DNA from: Nigrospora sphaerica
Lineage: Eukaryota; Ascomycota; Sordariomycetes; Amphisphaeriales; Apiosporaceae
Assembly: GCA_018287875.1 (NCBI GenBank)
Contig: JAGVVL010000002.1
Location: forward strand, 8,618,001-8,682,000
Length of the DNA: 64,000 bases
Reading direction: 5' to 3'
Shown here piece after piece: positions 54,556 to 64,000 of the stretch. How positions within the stretch are numbered: the first letter of the stretch is position 1; the number at the start of each line of letters is the position of its first letter. The notes beneath the pieces were generated by a model. The model did no database searches. It was not told the DNA's origin and saw only the letters and a list, made by a program, of their open reading frames with translations. The position numbers and the translations under genes were made by a program.

Positions 54556-56415
54556 ACGTAGATGACAAGCGAGTGGCGCAGACAAGCGAGTGGCGCACTT
54601 ACCGCCAAATGGCGCCAATTCAACTTTAAGACACTACATAACCATAAATAAACATGGAGACCGCGTCGAAAGAAAGCCAGATGGTTCTTGCTATCCAATC
54701 TCTCTAAAACGACCCCAATCTTACCCGCAGAGCCGCGGCTAGGACATATAACGTCTCCGAAACCTCACTACGTCGAAGAATAAACGGAACACGCGCCCGG
54801 CAAAACACGCGCCCTAACAGCACTCGATTAACGGAGCTAGAAGAGAATGTGATTGTCACATATATAATGGACCTGGATTCGCGGGGATTCGCGCCCCAGA
54901 TGCCTGATGTGGAAGAGATAGCCAATGTTATTCTCGCGGAGTGCGACGCGTCACGCGTCGGGATACACTGGGCCTCGAACTTCGTGAAGCGACAACCCTA
55001 ACTTAAGACGCGTCTTTCTCGTGCATACGACTACTAGAGGGCCCTCTACGAGGACCCTAAAAAGATCGCGGCTTAGTTCGAGCTTTTCCGCAACATGAGG
55101 GCAACGTACGGTATCCTTAACAAGGATCTGTACAATTTCGACGAGACTGGCTTTATGATAGGCCAGATCACGTCCTCTATGGTTGTTATAGGCGCCGACC
55201 GCAGCGGCAAACGAAAGAAAGTCCAGCCTGGTAATCGAGAATGGGCTACCGTAATCCAGGGCGTGTGTGCGGACGGCTGGTGCGTCCCGCCATTCGTAGC
55301 AGTGAAGGGCAAGAACTATCTCGCGAACTGGTACGCCGATAGCACCTTACCACGCGACTGGGTGATTAAACCAACCTCTAATGGATGGACCGACAATAAG
55401 ACAGGGCTAGACTGGATTCGGCATTTCGATAAACACACTACCGCGTGTATAAAGGGCACATATCGAATGTTGATCATCGACGGGCACGAGAGCCACGTTT
55501 CGGCCGATTTCCAGGCTTTCTGTAAGGAGAAGAGCATTATCACGGTCTCAATGCCTCCTTATTCGTCACATCTACTCCAGCCTCTTAACGTTGGATGTTT
55601 TGGACCATTGAAGCGGGCGTACGGTCGCGAAATCGAAGGGTTTATAAAGGCACACGTGAACCATATTACGAAGGCCGAGTTCCTCATCGCCTTCCACGCC
55701 GCGTTTGTTAAGATTTTTACACCCGAAAACGTCAAATCCGGATTCCGCGGGGCTGGTTTAGTCCCTCTTAACCCGGACAAGGTCATCTCGAAGCTCGACG
55801 TGAAGTTATCAACGCCTTCGCCGACTGGAAGCCTCTTGGCTGCGACTATCCCTTTGGCCTCCTAAACGCCGCATAACCCGACCGAGGCAACTTCGCAAAC
55901 CGATTTTATTCAAAGCCGAATCCGCCGTCACCAGGGAAGCTCTCCGACACCGATTTTATCGGCAGTCGACCAGTTTACGAAGGGTGCAATGGCGATAATA
56001 CACGAGAACGCCCTTTTACAGGCGGAGGTTAAGACACTTCGAGAGGCGAATTCTAGCCTCGCAAAACGTCGGAAAGCGAAGAAAACACGTCTACGGTAAG
56101 GAGGAACACTCGAGATTGGCGAGGGATTAGATCTTTTAGATCAAAAGGACGTGGATACGCAGTTAAGGGAGGCAACACGTGCGAGTAGTAGTCGCGTAAG
56201 GAGGGCGCAACCGTGCGAACAGCGTTGTGGTATCTGCGGAAACACCGGTCATAATGCACGTACTTGTGAAATAGATGTAGAAACCTCCTGAGAGTCATAT
56301 TCCGATTAGTTTGAATTGATTTACGGCGTTGTGGTTGCATAATTAATTGATTTCTCGTGGAGATACCGAAAGGTGCGCCACTCGCTTGTCTGCGCCACTC
56401 GCTTGTCATCTACGT
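54556..56415 (+). mobile_element. Complete pogo-type DNA transposon, 1860 bp
   Basis: Inverted repeats of about 43 bp (acgtagatgacaagcgag ... ) with TA duplications at 54554-54555 and 56416-56417. Each end holds two direct copies of gacaagcgagtggcgca, likely transposase binding sites. It contains one plus-strand transposase frame without indels. It lies 40 bp beyond the stop of the ankyrin gene to its right. Confidence 0.95.
54681..56291 (+). pseudogene. Pogo-family transposase with C-terminal CCHC knuckle, RIP stops
   Basis: ATG at 54681 and final TGA at 56289-56291 are in one frame (536 codons) with six internal stops: near 54706, 55000, 55035, 55074, 55863 and 56098, all TAA/TAG where Gln or Trp fits. 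A Psq-type HTH (LTRRAAARTYNVSETSLRRR) is followed by a CENPB-type domain and a DDE core with LYNFDETGFMIG (about 55130) and MLIIDGHESHVS (about 55480). PPYSSHLLQPLNVGCFGPLK comes next. After a coiled coil the protein ends with a zinc knuckle CGICGNTGHNARTC, an addition seen in some fungal pogo elements. Confidence 0.92.
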
Positions 56416-56455
56416 TAATGAAACAGGGAAACAAGTATCAGCTGAACTGGCCAGG

Positions 56456-59113
56456 TTAGCCGCTTTCTTGGTACCATCTAAGCTCTCCAGAATTCAGCTT
56501 CTCTTCCACAGACTTAATGATTGACTCCGCCGGCCAACCCGTGTACTGCTCCAGTAACATAAGAATTCCAGGGTTTCCGAACTGGTCAGCTTACCAGAAG
56601 GCCCCGTCAAGCCCACTCAGCCCAGGGTAAGCGCTCTGACCTCCACTGTCGAGGAGCACCTTGAGAATATCCAGTCGTTCGCCGAACGCGGCCCAATCCA
56701 CTGCGTTATACGTACGCCTGTGTCGGACACCCCAGCTATGTTCATATGAGTTATTGATGATTGCCCCGTAACTTAGAAGCAGTGTTACCATATCCATGCC
56801 CACGTTTAGAATCGCATACTCGAGAGCTGTGAGGTTGTCAATGTAGTAGTTTGACTTGGTAAGGCGCGTATTGACATCTGCGCCTTGTTTGAGGATTCAT
56901 TCCACGGTCTCCAGCTTTTCTGACAATACGGCAATTCCCAAAGGCGACAAGGGAGGGTCCGTCCCATGTTCGTTGATTTGGGCGCCGGCTGCGACTGCCT
57001 GCTGCAGGAGGGAAATGCTGGCACCCTGCTGAATCAGCATGGAGAGCAAGGGGCAGGGACATTGTGCCACGCGTGTCGTTTTCCTCTCGAATGGTGCTCC
57101 TAGCTGACTGAGTTCTCTGAACAAGGTCAACGTGGCTTCCCTGTCGAGGGAATAATCGCAAACCCGTACCCTGCGCTGGGCACCCCATAGTGTAGCTTCG
57201 AGAACGGTAAAGTTGGGGCTGCTCTGACAAGGGTTCGCGCCGTTTCGAAGCAGAAAATGCACAATCTGATACCTGTCTCTCGAACAAGCAAGGAACGCAT
57301 CGATGAGCAGAGTATTGCCACCTGGGGCTGGGTCAGAAGGAAGGTGGATTCCTGAGGCCACCAGAGATTCAATGGCGTCGATGCCGAAACCATATTTGAC
57401 CGTCTCTCGAAGGGTGTCGTTTGGAAACAAGGTACATAATAGATTCCGGGCTTCAAAGTTCGGCGCCCGCTGGCAACTGATGCGCCGTTGCACATAGTCA
57501 CAGATCAAACCCCGGAATGAAGTAATCTTAGAGTCTGATACTTCGTCCCACAGCTGCTTAAGGTTCGACCGTTGTGTTCCAAGGAGGAAGTCAACAGTGG
57601 CTCCCCACTCGTGTCTCCGGTCCTCATAACAATGAATTGAAACTTCCTGCAATATGTCCGACACCTGGTAATTCTCAAAAAGCTTGTGGCTGAGAAGTAG
57701 CCGAAGGATCTCGTTATCACATCTTACGGCGGACCGTAAAACTGGATCTGACGGTAAACGTAGGCGGAGGTCTACTTTCCACGGATGCCTGTGGAAAGGC
57801 TCCATATTGAGGAATATGCCGGTCTCCAGAAGATTGTTTGTGGTCGCAACACCATGCTGTCGAGCTGTTTCGTTGAGTGCCAGTAGCAATAGTCGTTCTC
57901 TTTTGGGGAATGCATCAGTCGGAAGAGTGCTCATGAATCGGCACAAAGCTTTCCGGCCACTCCTTGCTGAGGCCAGAACTCCCAGGAACGGCAAATATGA
58001 CCCCAATATGTCTTTGCATGTTGGTCGGAGGTGCTCTTCGTCAAGGAAGGGATCTCCTAGATCTCTCGGCCTTATCTCTCCGAGGTCCCAAGCTGGATTC
58101 CAGTCATGAGGAAGCTCCTGAGCACAAGAAGGAATCCAATCAGATATTGCAGGCTGTATCTTTGTCCCTTCGCTCACCAGCCAATGCACGGTCGCAGCTT
58201 GAGACTGACCAAGTCTCCAAAACATGACGGCGAGAATTTCATCCAGAAATTTCTGAGAGGCCTGGAGTTTAGAATGGAGTCGGACGATGAGCGTAATGGA
58301 GGCGGCATTTGCGGCAGCTTCCGGATATCTTCTGAGAAACCCTTCCGTGGTTACTGGTGTTTTCGTGGTTTTCGCGGAAACCTGCCATGAATCGATGAGA
58401 CGTTCTGCTGTGTTCTGATCTCCGAGAACAATGACGCAATCCAGAAAGTATTCTCTGCTGCGTTGAAGCCATTTACCATGGTGAACCCTCAGTGCCACCT
58501 CTGTCATTATGGAATAGGTGCTTCAGTCAGAACGAAAGTTCCCAATCAATGCGAACCACATCGATGCTACGGCAGGCATTGGTATGGCGAAGAAGTGCTG
58601 TAAGACCCCTATATCGGCAACAGTGGCTATCCATTGGCGTATGGGGAGGAGCAGCGACGAGGGCAAGCTGGAATACCAGTTGCAAAATGTCCTGCATGCT
58701 GTTTCCAGTATAGAAAAGTATGTGTTTGGGCCAAAAAGTGGTAGATACGAAGCTCGATGGTTTTCCAAAGGCGTCATGCGTTGTATCATGTTGACCAAAC
58801 CCTTCAGAGTCTCGGCCAGAACCGGTTTAGCTTTGGGGGATAGCCAGTTACCATCCCCTTTATCAAAGTTAGTGATTCTGATCCTTTGGCCTTGACCAAT
58901 GCATCGCAACTTACAGAGGTTGCGCAGAAAGGAACTCAGCTGCCTTGATGGCACATTCTCTCGCAGTGTTCTGTACACATTTTCGATGGGCACTTGTAGG
59001 AGGTGCGCAACAAACTCCGCTTGCAGCCCGACAACTTGACCGTCATGGGACAGTTGCTTTTGACTGAGTCGTGGGTCGGTGAGTGACATGAGAGCGGCGA
59101 GGTTGGTTGACAT
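56456..59113 (-). pseudogene. Ankyrin-repeat protein gene with three nonsense codons
   Basis: One minus-strand frame of 886 codons from ATG at 59113 (MSTNLAALMSLTDP) to TAA at 56456, interrupted only by TGA at 58523-58525, TGA at 56897-56899 and TAA near 56593. There is no frameshift and no needed intron. The N-terminal 600 residues are helical, without a domain I recognise. Ankyrin-like units occupy the last third: GNTLLIDAFLACSRDRYQIVHFLLRNGANP, ISLLQQAVAAGAQIN, LTALEYAILNVGMDMVTLLLSYGA, NAVDWAAFGERLDILKVLLDSG. Each stop is one transition from CGA or CAA. Likely a recently lost gene, perhaps of the incompatibility/NLR-associated ankyrin type. Confidence 0.78.
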
Positions 59114-60216
59114 GGGCTCAGGTTCCTGGAGCGGAGAGAAGAATGTCTCCAAGTGGTGAACGGTGGTTTGGGGCGATGACCCAGCAGATCGAAGTGTGCA
59201 ATCCGCGCCCCATGGGCCAAAATCTAGCCTATGGGAGTTGCAGCTTTCGAGAAGCCTCGTCTAACATGTTCGGCCTCCTGGGCTTATCGTCATCAAGGCT
59301 GCAAGCCCCAGCTGATGCAATGTATATCCAAAATCTAATCAATAAGGAGCACAGACGAAGAACGTAGGCAACAAGTCCCCTGCTGTCTTGGACTGTCCAA
59401 TATCTGGCCAGTAAACATCGAGGGGCAGATCCGAGATGACGGACGGCAAAACTCTACCCAATTACCTCGAGGTTAGCCGGGATCGCCCGATATCTTGGTA
59501 TATTTGATCCATTCTTAACATCGACGTGCACATTGACATGCGCCAGTCCACTATGACCCGGCAGGGGTGTTGTCCCCTCCTGGAATAGCCGCAAGCAGGT
59601 AGAAGTAGATAGAATTCGGGCGCGGTTCTCGAAAGGAGCCCGAGAGCCAAAATCTGACCAATCATAACAATAGCCTCAACGTCGAAAGCTAGCTGGGACG
59701 CAAGTGATAGCTCCCACCATGACTTGTACACAGATACGTCTAAAGGCTACCGATACGTCACGAGGGTGATTTGACACCGTACTGGACTCCCTCGAAGCGA
59801 TTTGCCCAGTACCCTCCAAAGATGCACACCCAGTTGCCAAAATCCGACCAATGGCAAAGATAAACGAGCCAGCGTCCAGTATCTATCCAATGCGTGTCGC
59901 CAGTCTCCCCTTGAGAGAAGCTGGTGAAGCTGCCCCTCGGTCTGGCTTTGGTTATGTACAGGGAATACGGCGTGCAGTGCTGAAATCTTGATATGGCAAG
60001 AAGCTTCTTGGGCACCATCTCTTCATGATTCCTGGGCTGTACAATCGAACTGAAGATATAAAGCACAGATGATGCCGGCCTTTCCAGTCAAGCACGGCAC
60101 GAGCAGATCAACTACCACCAGCCAGCCCATCAATAACACACATCTCCACCACACAAGACTGTTACACACCTCTACTACAAATATAATCACGATAGCCCTT
60201 TTCGCCATCACCAAAA
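59114..60216. other. Intergenic
   Basis: No supported gene. Two near-identical phrases (aatctgaccaat / aatccgaccaat) at 59651 and 59841 suggest an old local duplication. Confidence 0.45.
60057..60063 (+). promoter_or_regulatory. TATA box
   Basis: tataaag 154 bp before an ATG at 60217, followed by a CA/CT-rich leader typical of highly expressed fungal genes. Confidence 0.45.
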
Positions 60217-60641
60217 TGTAGGGCTTTGGTACAAACAAGCAGGCGCATAGCTGAATATCTGAAGGTCTCCCAGCAGCAGCACTGGTGCTGTCTGCGACTC
60301 GTGCCAGGGTTCCTCCCCGAGGCCGCGGTACAGAAATGGGAAACATCACGAGTCTTCCCAAGAGGCGAGCCAGACGAAGCAGAAGTCAAGCAAAGGGAAG
60401 AAGTCGAAGAAGAGTCAAACCGAGAAGAGGCAGGAACAGGCGGATGACCTTGCCGGTTTGGGCAGCCAGTTCGACCAGTAGGTATTCATTCCATAATGCC
60501 CCGGGGCCATTCTTTGTTTTCTTACCAAGGAACAGCAATGGATACTACGGAGCGCACGCGAATGGCTACGATGTCAACTACGGAGATGGCTACGGCTATA
60601 CCCCTGACGGTGCCCACGATGATGACATTCACCTGGAATAG
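60217..60641 (+). pseudogene. Small Lys-rich / Gly-Tyr-rich gene, possibly dead
   Basis: After a good promoter and leader the first ATG (60217, accaaaatg) is followed at once by TAG. Downstream a frame without its own ATG encodes a Lys/Gln/Ser stretch (KQKSSKGKKSKKSQTEKRQ) and DDLAGLGSQFDQ. A 52-bp intron (60478-60529, gtaggt to aag) joins it to a Gly/Tyr/Asn-rich end (NSNGYYGAHANGYDVNYGDGYGY), stop at 60641. A CAG-to-TAG change at codon 2, or an unseen first exon, would explain the gap. No known family. Confidence 0.4.
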
Positions 60642-61844
60642 TTGGGGACCCGACGAAGAATCTACACGCCGCACTCAAGTCATCGAATCGATTGATTCAG
60701 AGCCCTTGCTACATCTCAATATCACTGCCTTCATGCTTATTCATCTTGAGTCACGGATGTAGAAAGTTTGACTTGGGAATGCCGCTGGCGTCTGGATGAT
60801 TGACAGGTGCGCCGGCGATGTACTCAAGGTGATCCGATATCGTGACACGTGTTACTGACAATGCGCTCGCTCATCGCGTAGCTTGACAACTTAAAAGACG
60901 CGATGCAAAAACATGATACGATGCTCGCTGCTGGGAATGCAGCTTCCCTTTTAGTCTTGATCTTCAGCGCTACTGCAAAGAGCCCAATTGCAAATAGTTA
61001 CCTGTTTGTTGTACAGGGTCGGTTTGGGATCCACGAGTTCGGGAGGTGAGCGAACGATTGGCAGACAATGCAGGCCCACAGCTGTCTTGGGCCGGACCCA
61101 AGACAGTAACTTAGAAACCTTTGTCGCGGAATGCATTTCTCAACGGCGGCGCCGCTTGTGTTATTCAAGAGACTGGCGCTTGCGTTATTAGGTACTTAGG
61201 TAGCAACGACCGGACGTTGCATCGGATGGAAGGTAAAGCGTCCGAGAGTTGGACGGGGTTCCGTTTTGAGAGGGAAACGGCTAACGGGGCCTCCCCCGCA
61301 CGACCTACCCTGCTTTCCCTCACGACCCCGCCATCCATCCAATCGCTCTTCAACGGCAGCAACAGCGGCGGCGGCGACGGCGGCGGCGCCGGCGGCAGCA
61401 GTAATAGCGGCGGGAGCAGCAGCAACAGCGCTATCGGTATCACCACGGGCCCTGCGTCCAGAATGGTCCCCCATCCCCGTCCTTCTATCCGTCACCACCC
61501 TCACTCGCTGCCTCACTCGTGCCCGCCACACCTTACCCCTACGCCCGCTCACCCTTGCTCGCCGGGGAGGGGCGTTGTCCCTTCGGCTTTGCATGACATC
61601 GTGCACGATAACGGCGCCTGCCTCGGTCCCTTAGCGCCATCTCCCGCTATCTCTTCTCTCTTCTCTGCCGCCCCCCTCCCTCCATCCTCCCCCCTCCACA
61701 CCTCTTTTGGCCCTCGGAACCCAAAAGCGCAGCATCACCGACTGTTCGGAGCGAACCCACCGCGGCAACCGAAAAACACATTGATAGGAAAACATTTTCA
61801 CCTACGGCATACCCACCGAGGCGGCGAGGGGAACAGAAAACAAG
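60642..61844. other. Intergenic / long leader of E2 gene
   Basis: Contains a (GGC/AGC) triplet-rich stretch (61350-61435) and a C-rich leader. The long plus frame at 61121-62068 crosses the E2 start in a wrong frame and is not considered real. Confidence 0.5.
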
Positions 61845-62490
61845 ATGTCGTCATCGTCTGGGACGACGGACCCGGCGGCCGCATCGTCGCCGGCCGGCCG
61901 CCTGCTGGCGCGCCAGCTCAAGGAGATGAAGACGGCCAAGGACCTGCCCGGCATCTCGGTGGGGCTGGTGCGCGAGTCCAACATTTTCGAGTGGGAGGTG
62001 ATGTTGATGATCAACGACGACTGTCCATACTACGGGGGTTCGTCTCTTCCCCCCTCCCCTCCTGCTGACCCTTCAACTCCGGACCCGCCTCCACTCTGAC
62101 ACGCTTCCCCCCTCCTCTTCTCCAGGCGCCTACTTCCGGGCGCACATGGCGTTCCCGGCCGACTACCCGCTGTCGCCGCCGACGCTCGTGTTCCAGGCGC
62201 CGGTGCCGTTCCACCCCAACGTGTACCCGTCGGGCGAGCTGTGCATCAGCATCCTGCACGCGCCGGGCGAGGACCGCTGGGGCTACGAGACGGCGGCGGA
62301 GCGCTGGAGCCCCGTCCAGTCGCCCGCCACCATCCTGCTCTCCGTCATCTCCCTCTTCTCCGAGCCCAACGACGAGAGCCCCGCCAACCTCGACGCCGCC
62401 AAGCTGCTGCGCGCCGAGCGCGCCGGCGGCCCCAAGGAGTTCCGCCGCCGCGTCCGCCAGTGTGTCCGCGAGAGCCTCGGCGAGGACTGA
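61845..62490 (+). CDS. Ubiquitin-conjugating enzyme E2 (Ubc7/Ubc15, UBE2G type)
   Basis: Exons 61845-62037 and 62126-62490, 185 residues. The 88-bp intron has GT-AG ends and a CTGAC branch; phase 1. The UBC fold is complete: RQLKEM helix, [24 protein letters not shown], the HPN motif FHPNVYPSG, and the catalytic Cys in [14 protein letters not shown]. The acidic-loop insertion after the Cys ([19 protein letters not shown]) marks the UBE2G group. [21 protein letters not shown] and [14 protein letters not shown] close it. The enzyme hands ubiquitin to RING ligases; Ubc7-type proteins work in ER-associated degradation. Which of Ubc7 or Ubc15 is the orthologue needs a tree. Confidence 0.93.
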
Positions 62491-63191
62491 AGACGGCGGG
62501 GGAAAACACCGGAAGGAGCCGAGAGAGACTCGGCTGGAGAAAGAAAGCAAGACGAACAAGAAGAGGAATGGAACAAACCAAAAGAGGCACCATTCTGCGC
62601 AGCAGCAGAAGATGGGACACACCACAGCGTGAAGAGAAGGCGGGGGTGCCGCAGCGCAGAAAGATTGTATATACGCATGCCCGGTCTGGACACAACAATG
62701 ACTGGTACGGGCCCGGGAGCATAGGGCAAGGGGTTCAAGCGTTTCGAGATTTTTTTTCTTTCATTTCCTTTTTATCGTCTGATTTATAAAGCTCCATTCT
62801 TCCAAAGCGCTCCCCCACGCCCCTTCCTTTCTTGGGGGCACAGAAACCGCTGATACGGGACTGAAATTACCCAAGAAAGGGGTGTTTGCCATGCGAGCAG
62901 GGAACCTCGCACAAGACCACAAGATCTCGCACGACGCAGTACGGCGCGATGAGGGGTTGGCTTGTGCTACGAGTCGCTGTGTGCGCCATGTACGAGCGCG
63001 AGGGTTGAAAACGAGCGGGGCAGCCCAAATTGGGAAGTAATGTACGTCTCGACGAGCAAGCATGCCTACACTTGAAGGACAGGGAACACGCAGGCGATGA
63101 AGTCTTTGGTCTTGCCCTCGGCCATATGAACCCCTCCGATGTGCCGCACCAGGCCAGGTGCCCGTTCACATACCGTCGTAGGACGAGAGTC
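62491..63191. other. Intergenic between convergent genes
   Basis: 3' flanks of the E2 and ALG1 genes; no other feature seen. Confidence 0.5.
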
Positions 63192-64000
63192 CTACTCGCT
63201 GATGACGCCGATGGCGCGCCCGACAACGCGGTCCCACACCTCGTCCCAACGCAGGCTGCCCTCCTCGACGGCGCCGGCGCGCAGCATGCGGAGCTCGGCG
63301 GCGCCGGCGGGGCCCGTGGCGAAGAGGCGGCCGAGGACGGCGGCGAGCTCGGCGGCCGTCTCGAAGCCGCAGCCGTTGGCGCCCTCGCGGACGAGCTCGC
63401 CGAAGCTCTCGTAGCCCGCATAGGCGGCCACAGGCAGGCCGGCGCCGAACATGTCCACCACCTTCATGGGCAGGTCGACGCCCGAGCTCGACATGTGAAG
63501 GCAGACGCCCAGGTCGGCGCTGCCGAGCAGCCGCGCGTAGTCGGCCATGGAAAGCCAGGCCGTAAGGATGCGCACGCCGGGCAGCCGGCCGTCGCGCTCG
63601 AGCTGCTGGACGCGCGCCTCGTAGTGCGCCTTCTGCGGGCCCTTGCCCGTGATGATGGCCGTAAGGGGCGGCGCCTGCGGCTGCTGCGCGTAGAGGACGA
63701 GGGCGTCCAGGAGGAGCGAGAAGTCCTCATCGGGTGTCCAGCTGGTGCTGCTCACCACGAGCCGGCTGTGGCCCGACATGATGCTGCTCGCCACGTCGCG
63801 GGTTTCGGGCAGACGTTCCAAAAAGGACCTGCGGTCCGCTTCGGAGCTTAGGGGCTGGAAGATGGAGGCCGGTCGGTCGTGGAGCGTGATGATTGGGCTC
63901 TTGATTCGGTACGGGTTCTCCTTGAGCTGGCGTGCCATGGCATGGGTAACTGTGATGTTGGCCGTGGGTGCCACCCGGCCCAAGATGCACTCGTAAGCTT
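63192..64000 (-). CDS. ALG1: ALG1 beta-1,4-mannosyltransferase, 3' part
   Basis: Minus-strand frame ending at 63192 and running off the right edge, about 270 residues of the C-terminal half. It is a GT-B fold glycosyltransferase (GT33) that adds the first mannose to GlcNAc2-PP-dolichol on the cytosolic face of the ER. Supporting motifs: VTHAMARQL, HDRPASIFQPL, LVVSSTSWTPDEDFSLLLDAL, ITGKGPQKAHYE, and the nucleotide-sugar loop CLHMSSSGVDLPMKVVDMFGAGLPVAA, which is diagnostic of ALG1. No lesion seen. The 5' end lies beyond the window. Confidence 0.93.
   Translation of the reverse strand, partial: AYECILGRVAPTANITVTHAMARQLKENPYRIKSPIITLHDRPASIFQPLSSEADRRSFLERLPETRDVASSIMSGHSRLVVSSTSWTPDEDFSLLLDALVLYAQQPQAPPLTAIITGKGPQKAHYEARVQQLERDGRLPGVRILTAWLSMADYARLLGSADLGVCLHMSSSGVDLPMKVVDMFGAGLPVAAYAGYESFGELVREGANGCGFETAAELAAVLGRLFATGPAGAAELRMLRAGAVEEGSLRWDEVWDRVVGRAIGVISE

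Noticed and set aside
61121..62068. 315-codon plus-strand frame overlapping the E2 gene
   Set aside because: It overlaps the E2 first exon in a wrong frame and consists of triplet-repeat and C-rich leader sequence.

Overview
The window is filamentous ascomycete DNA. Genes carry short GT-AG introns of about 50-100 bp with CTGAC-type branch sites, and the gene families are typical of Pezizomycotina, probably a sordariomycete-like plant-associated fungus. The species cannot be named from this sequence. Nonsense codons in repeats and in several decayed genes are nearly all TAA or TAG where the family has Gln or Trp. That is the outcome expected of CpA-to-TpA change, that is repeat-induced point mutation (RIP).

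Layout. 1-15000 is a nest of Ty3/gypsy chromoviruses. A minus-strand copy is cut by the left window edge (1-3050). A plus-strand copy of the same family (3060-14995, TSD cctaa) lies head-to-head with it. A different, younger chromovirus (4548-10392, TSD acata) is inserted in the gag zinc knuckle of the plus copy, and a 184-bp MITE-like insert sits in its RT. 15000-30000 holds apparently working genes: a secreted YcaC-like isochorismatase-family hydrolase, a feruloyl-esterase-like secreted enzyme, a bZIP factor and an FtsJ-like methyltransferase. It also holds a dead ankyrin/AAA-ATPase gene. 30900-41600 looks like a dead secondary-metabolite cluster: fragments of a highly reducing polyketide synthase (with a pogo-type transposon inside one of its introns), a P450, an SDR and an FAD-linked oxidase, plus an ankyrin fragment.

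43000-50000 has three uncharacterised small genes, a transaldolase copy broken by a frameshift and a RIP-type stop, and an acidic open frame with four stops. 51000-56500 is a second transposon-rich patch with a Tad-like LINE 3' end, a pogo C-terminal remnant and a complete 1.86-kb pogo-type element. Between them lies an intact, intronless esterase that resembles plant carboxylesterases (CXE) more than usual fungal ones. 56456-59113 is an ankyrin gene with three nonsense codons and no frameshift. The right end carries a Ubc7/Ubc15-type E2 enzyme and the 3' part of ALG1, which are core genes.

No tRNA, rRNA or CRISPR array was found. The strongest leads are the plant-type carboxylesterase, the relic polyketide cluster, the self-priming primer-binding sites of both chromovirus families, the heat-shock-element-like array in one LTR, and the RIP-marked, intronless transaldolase copy.
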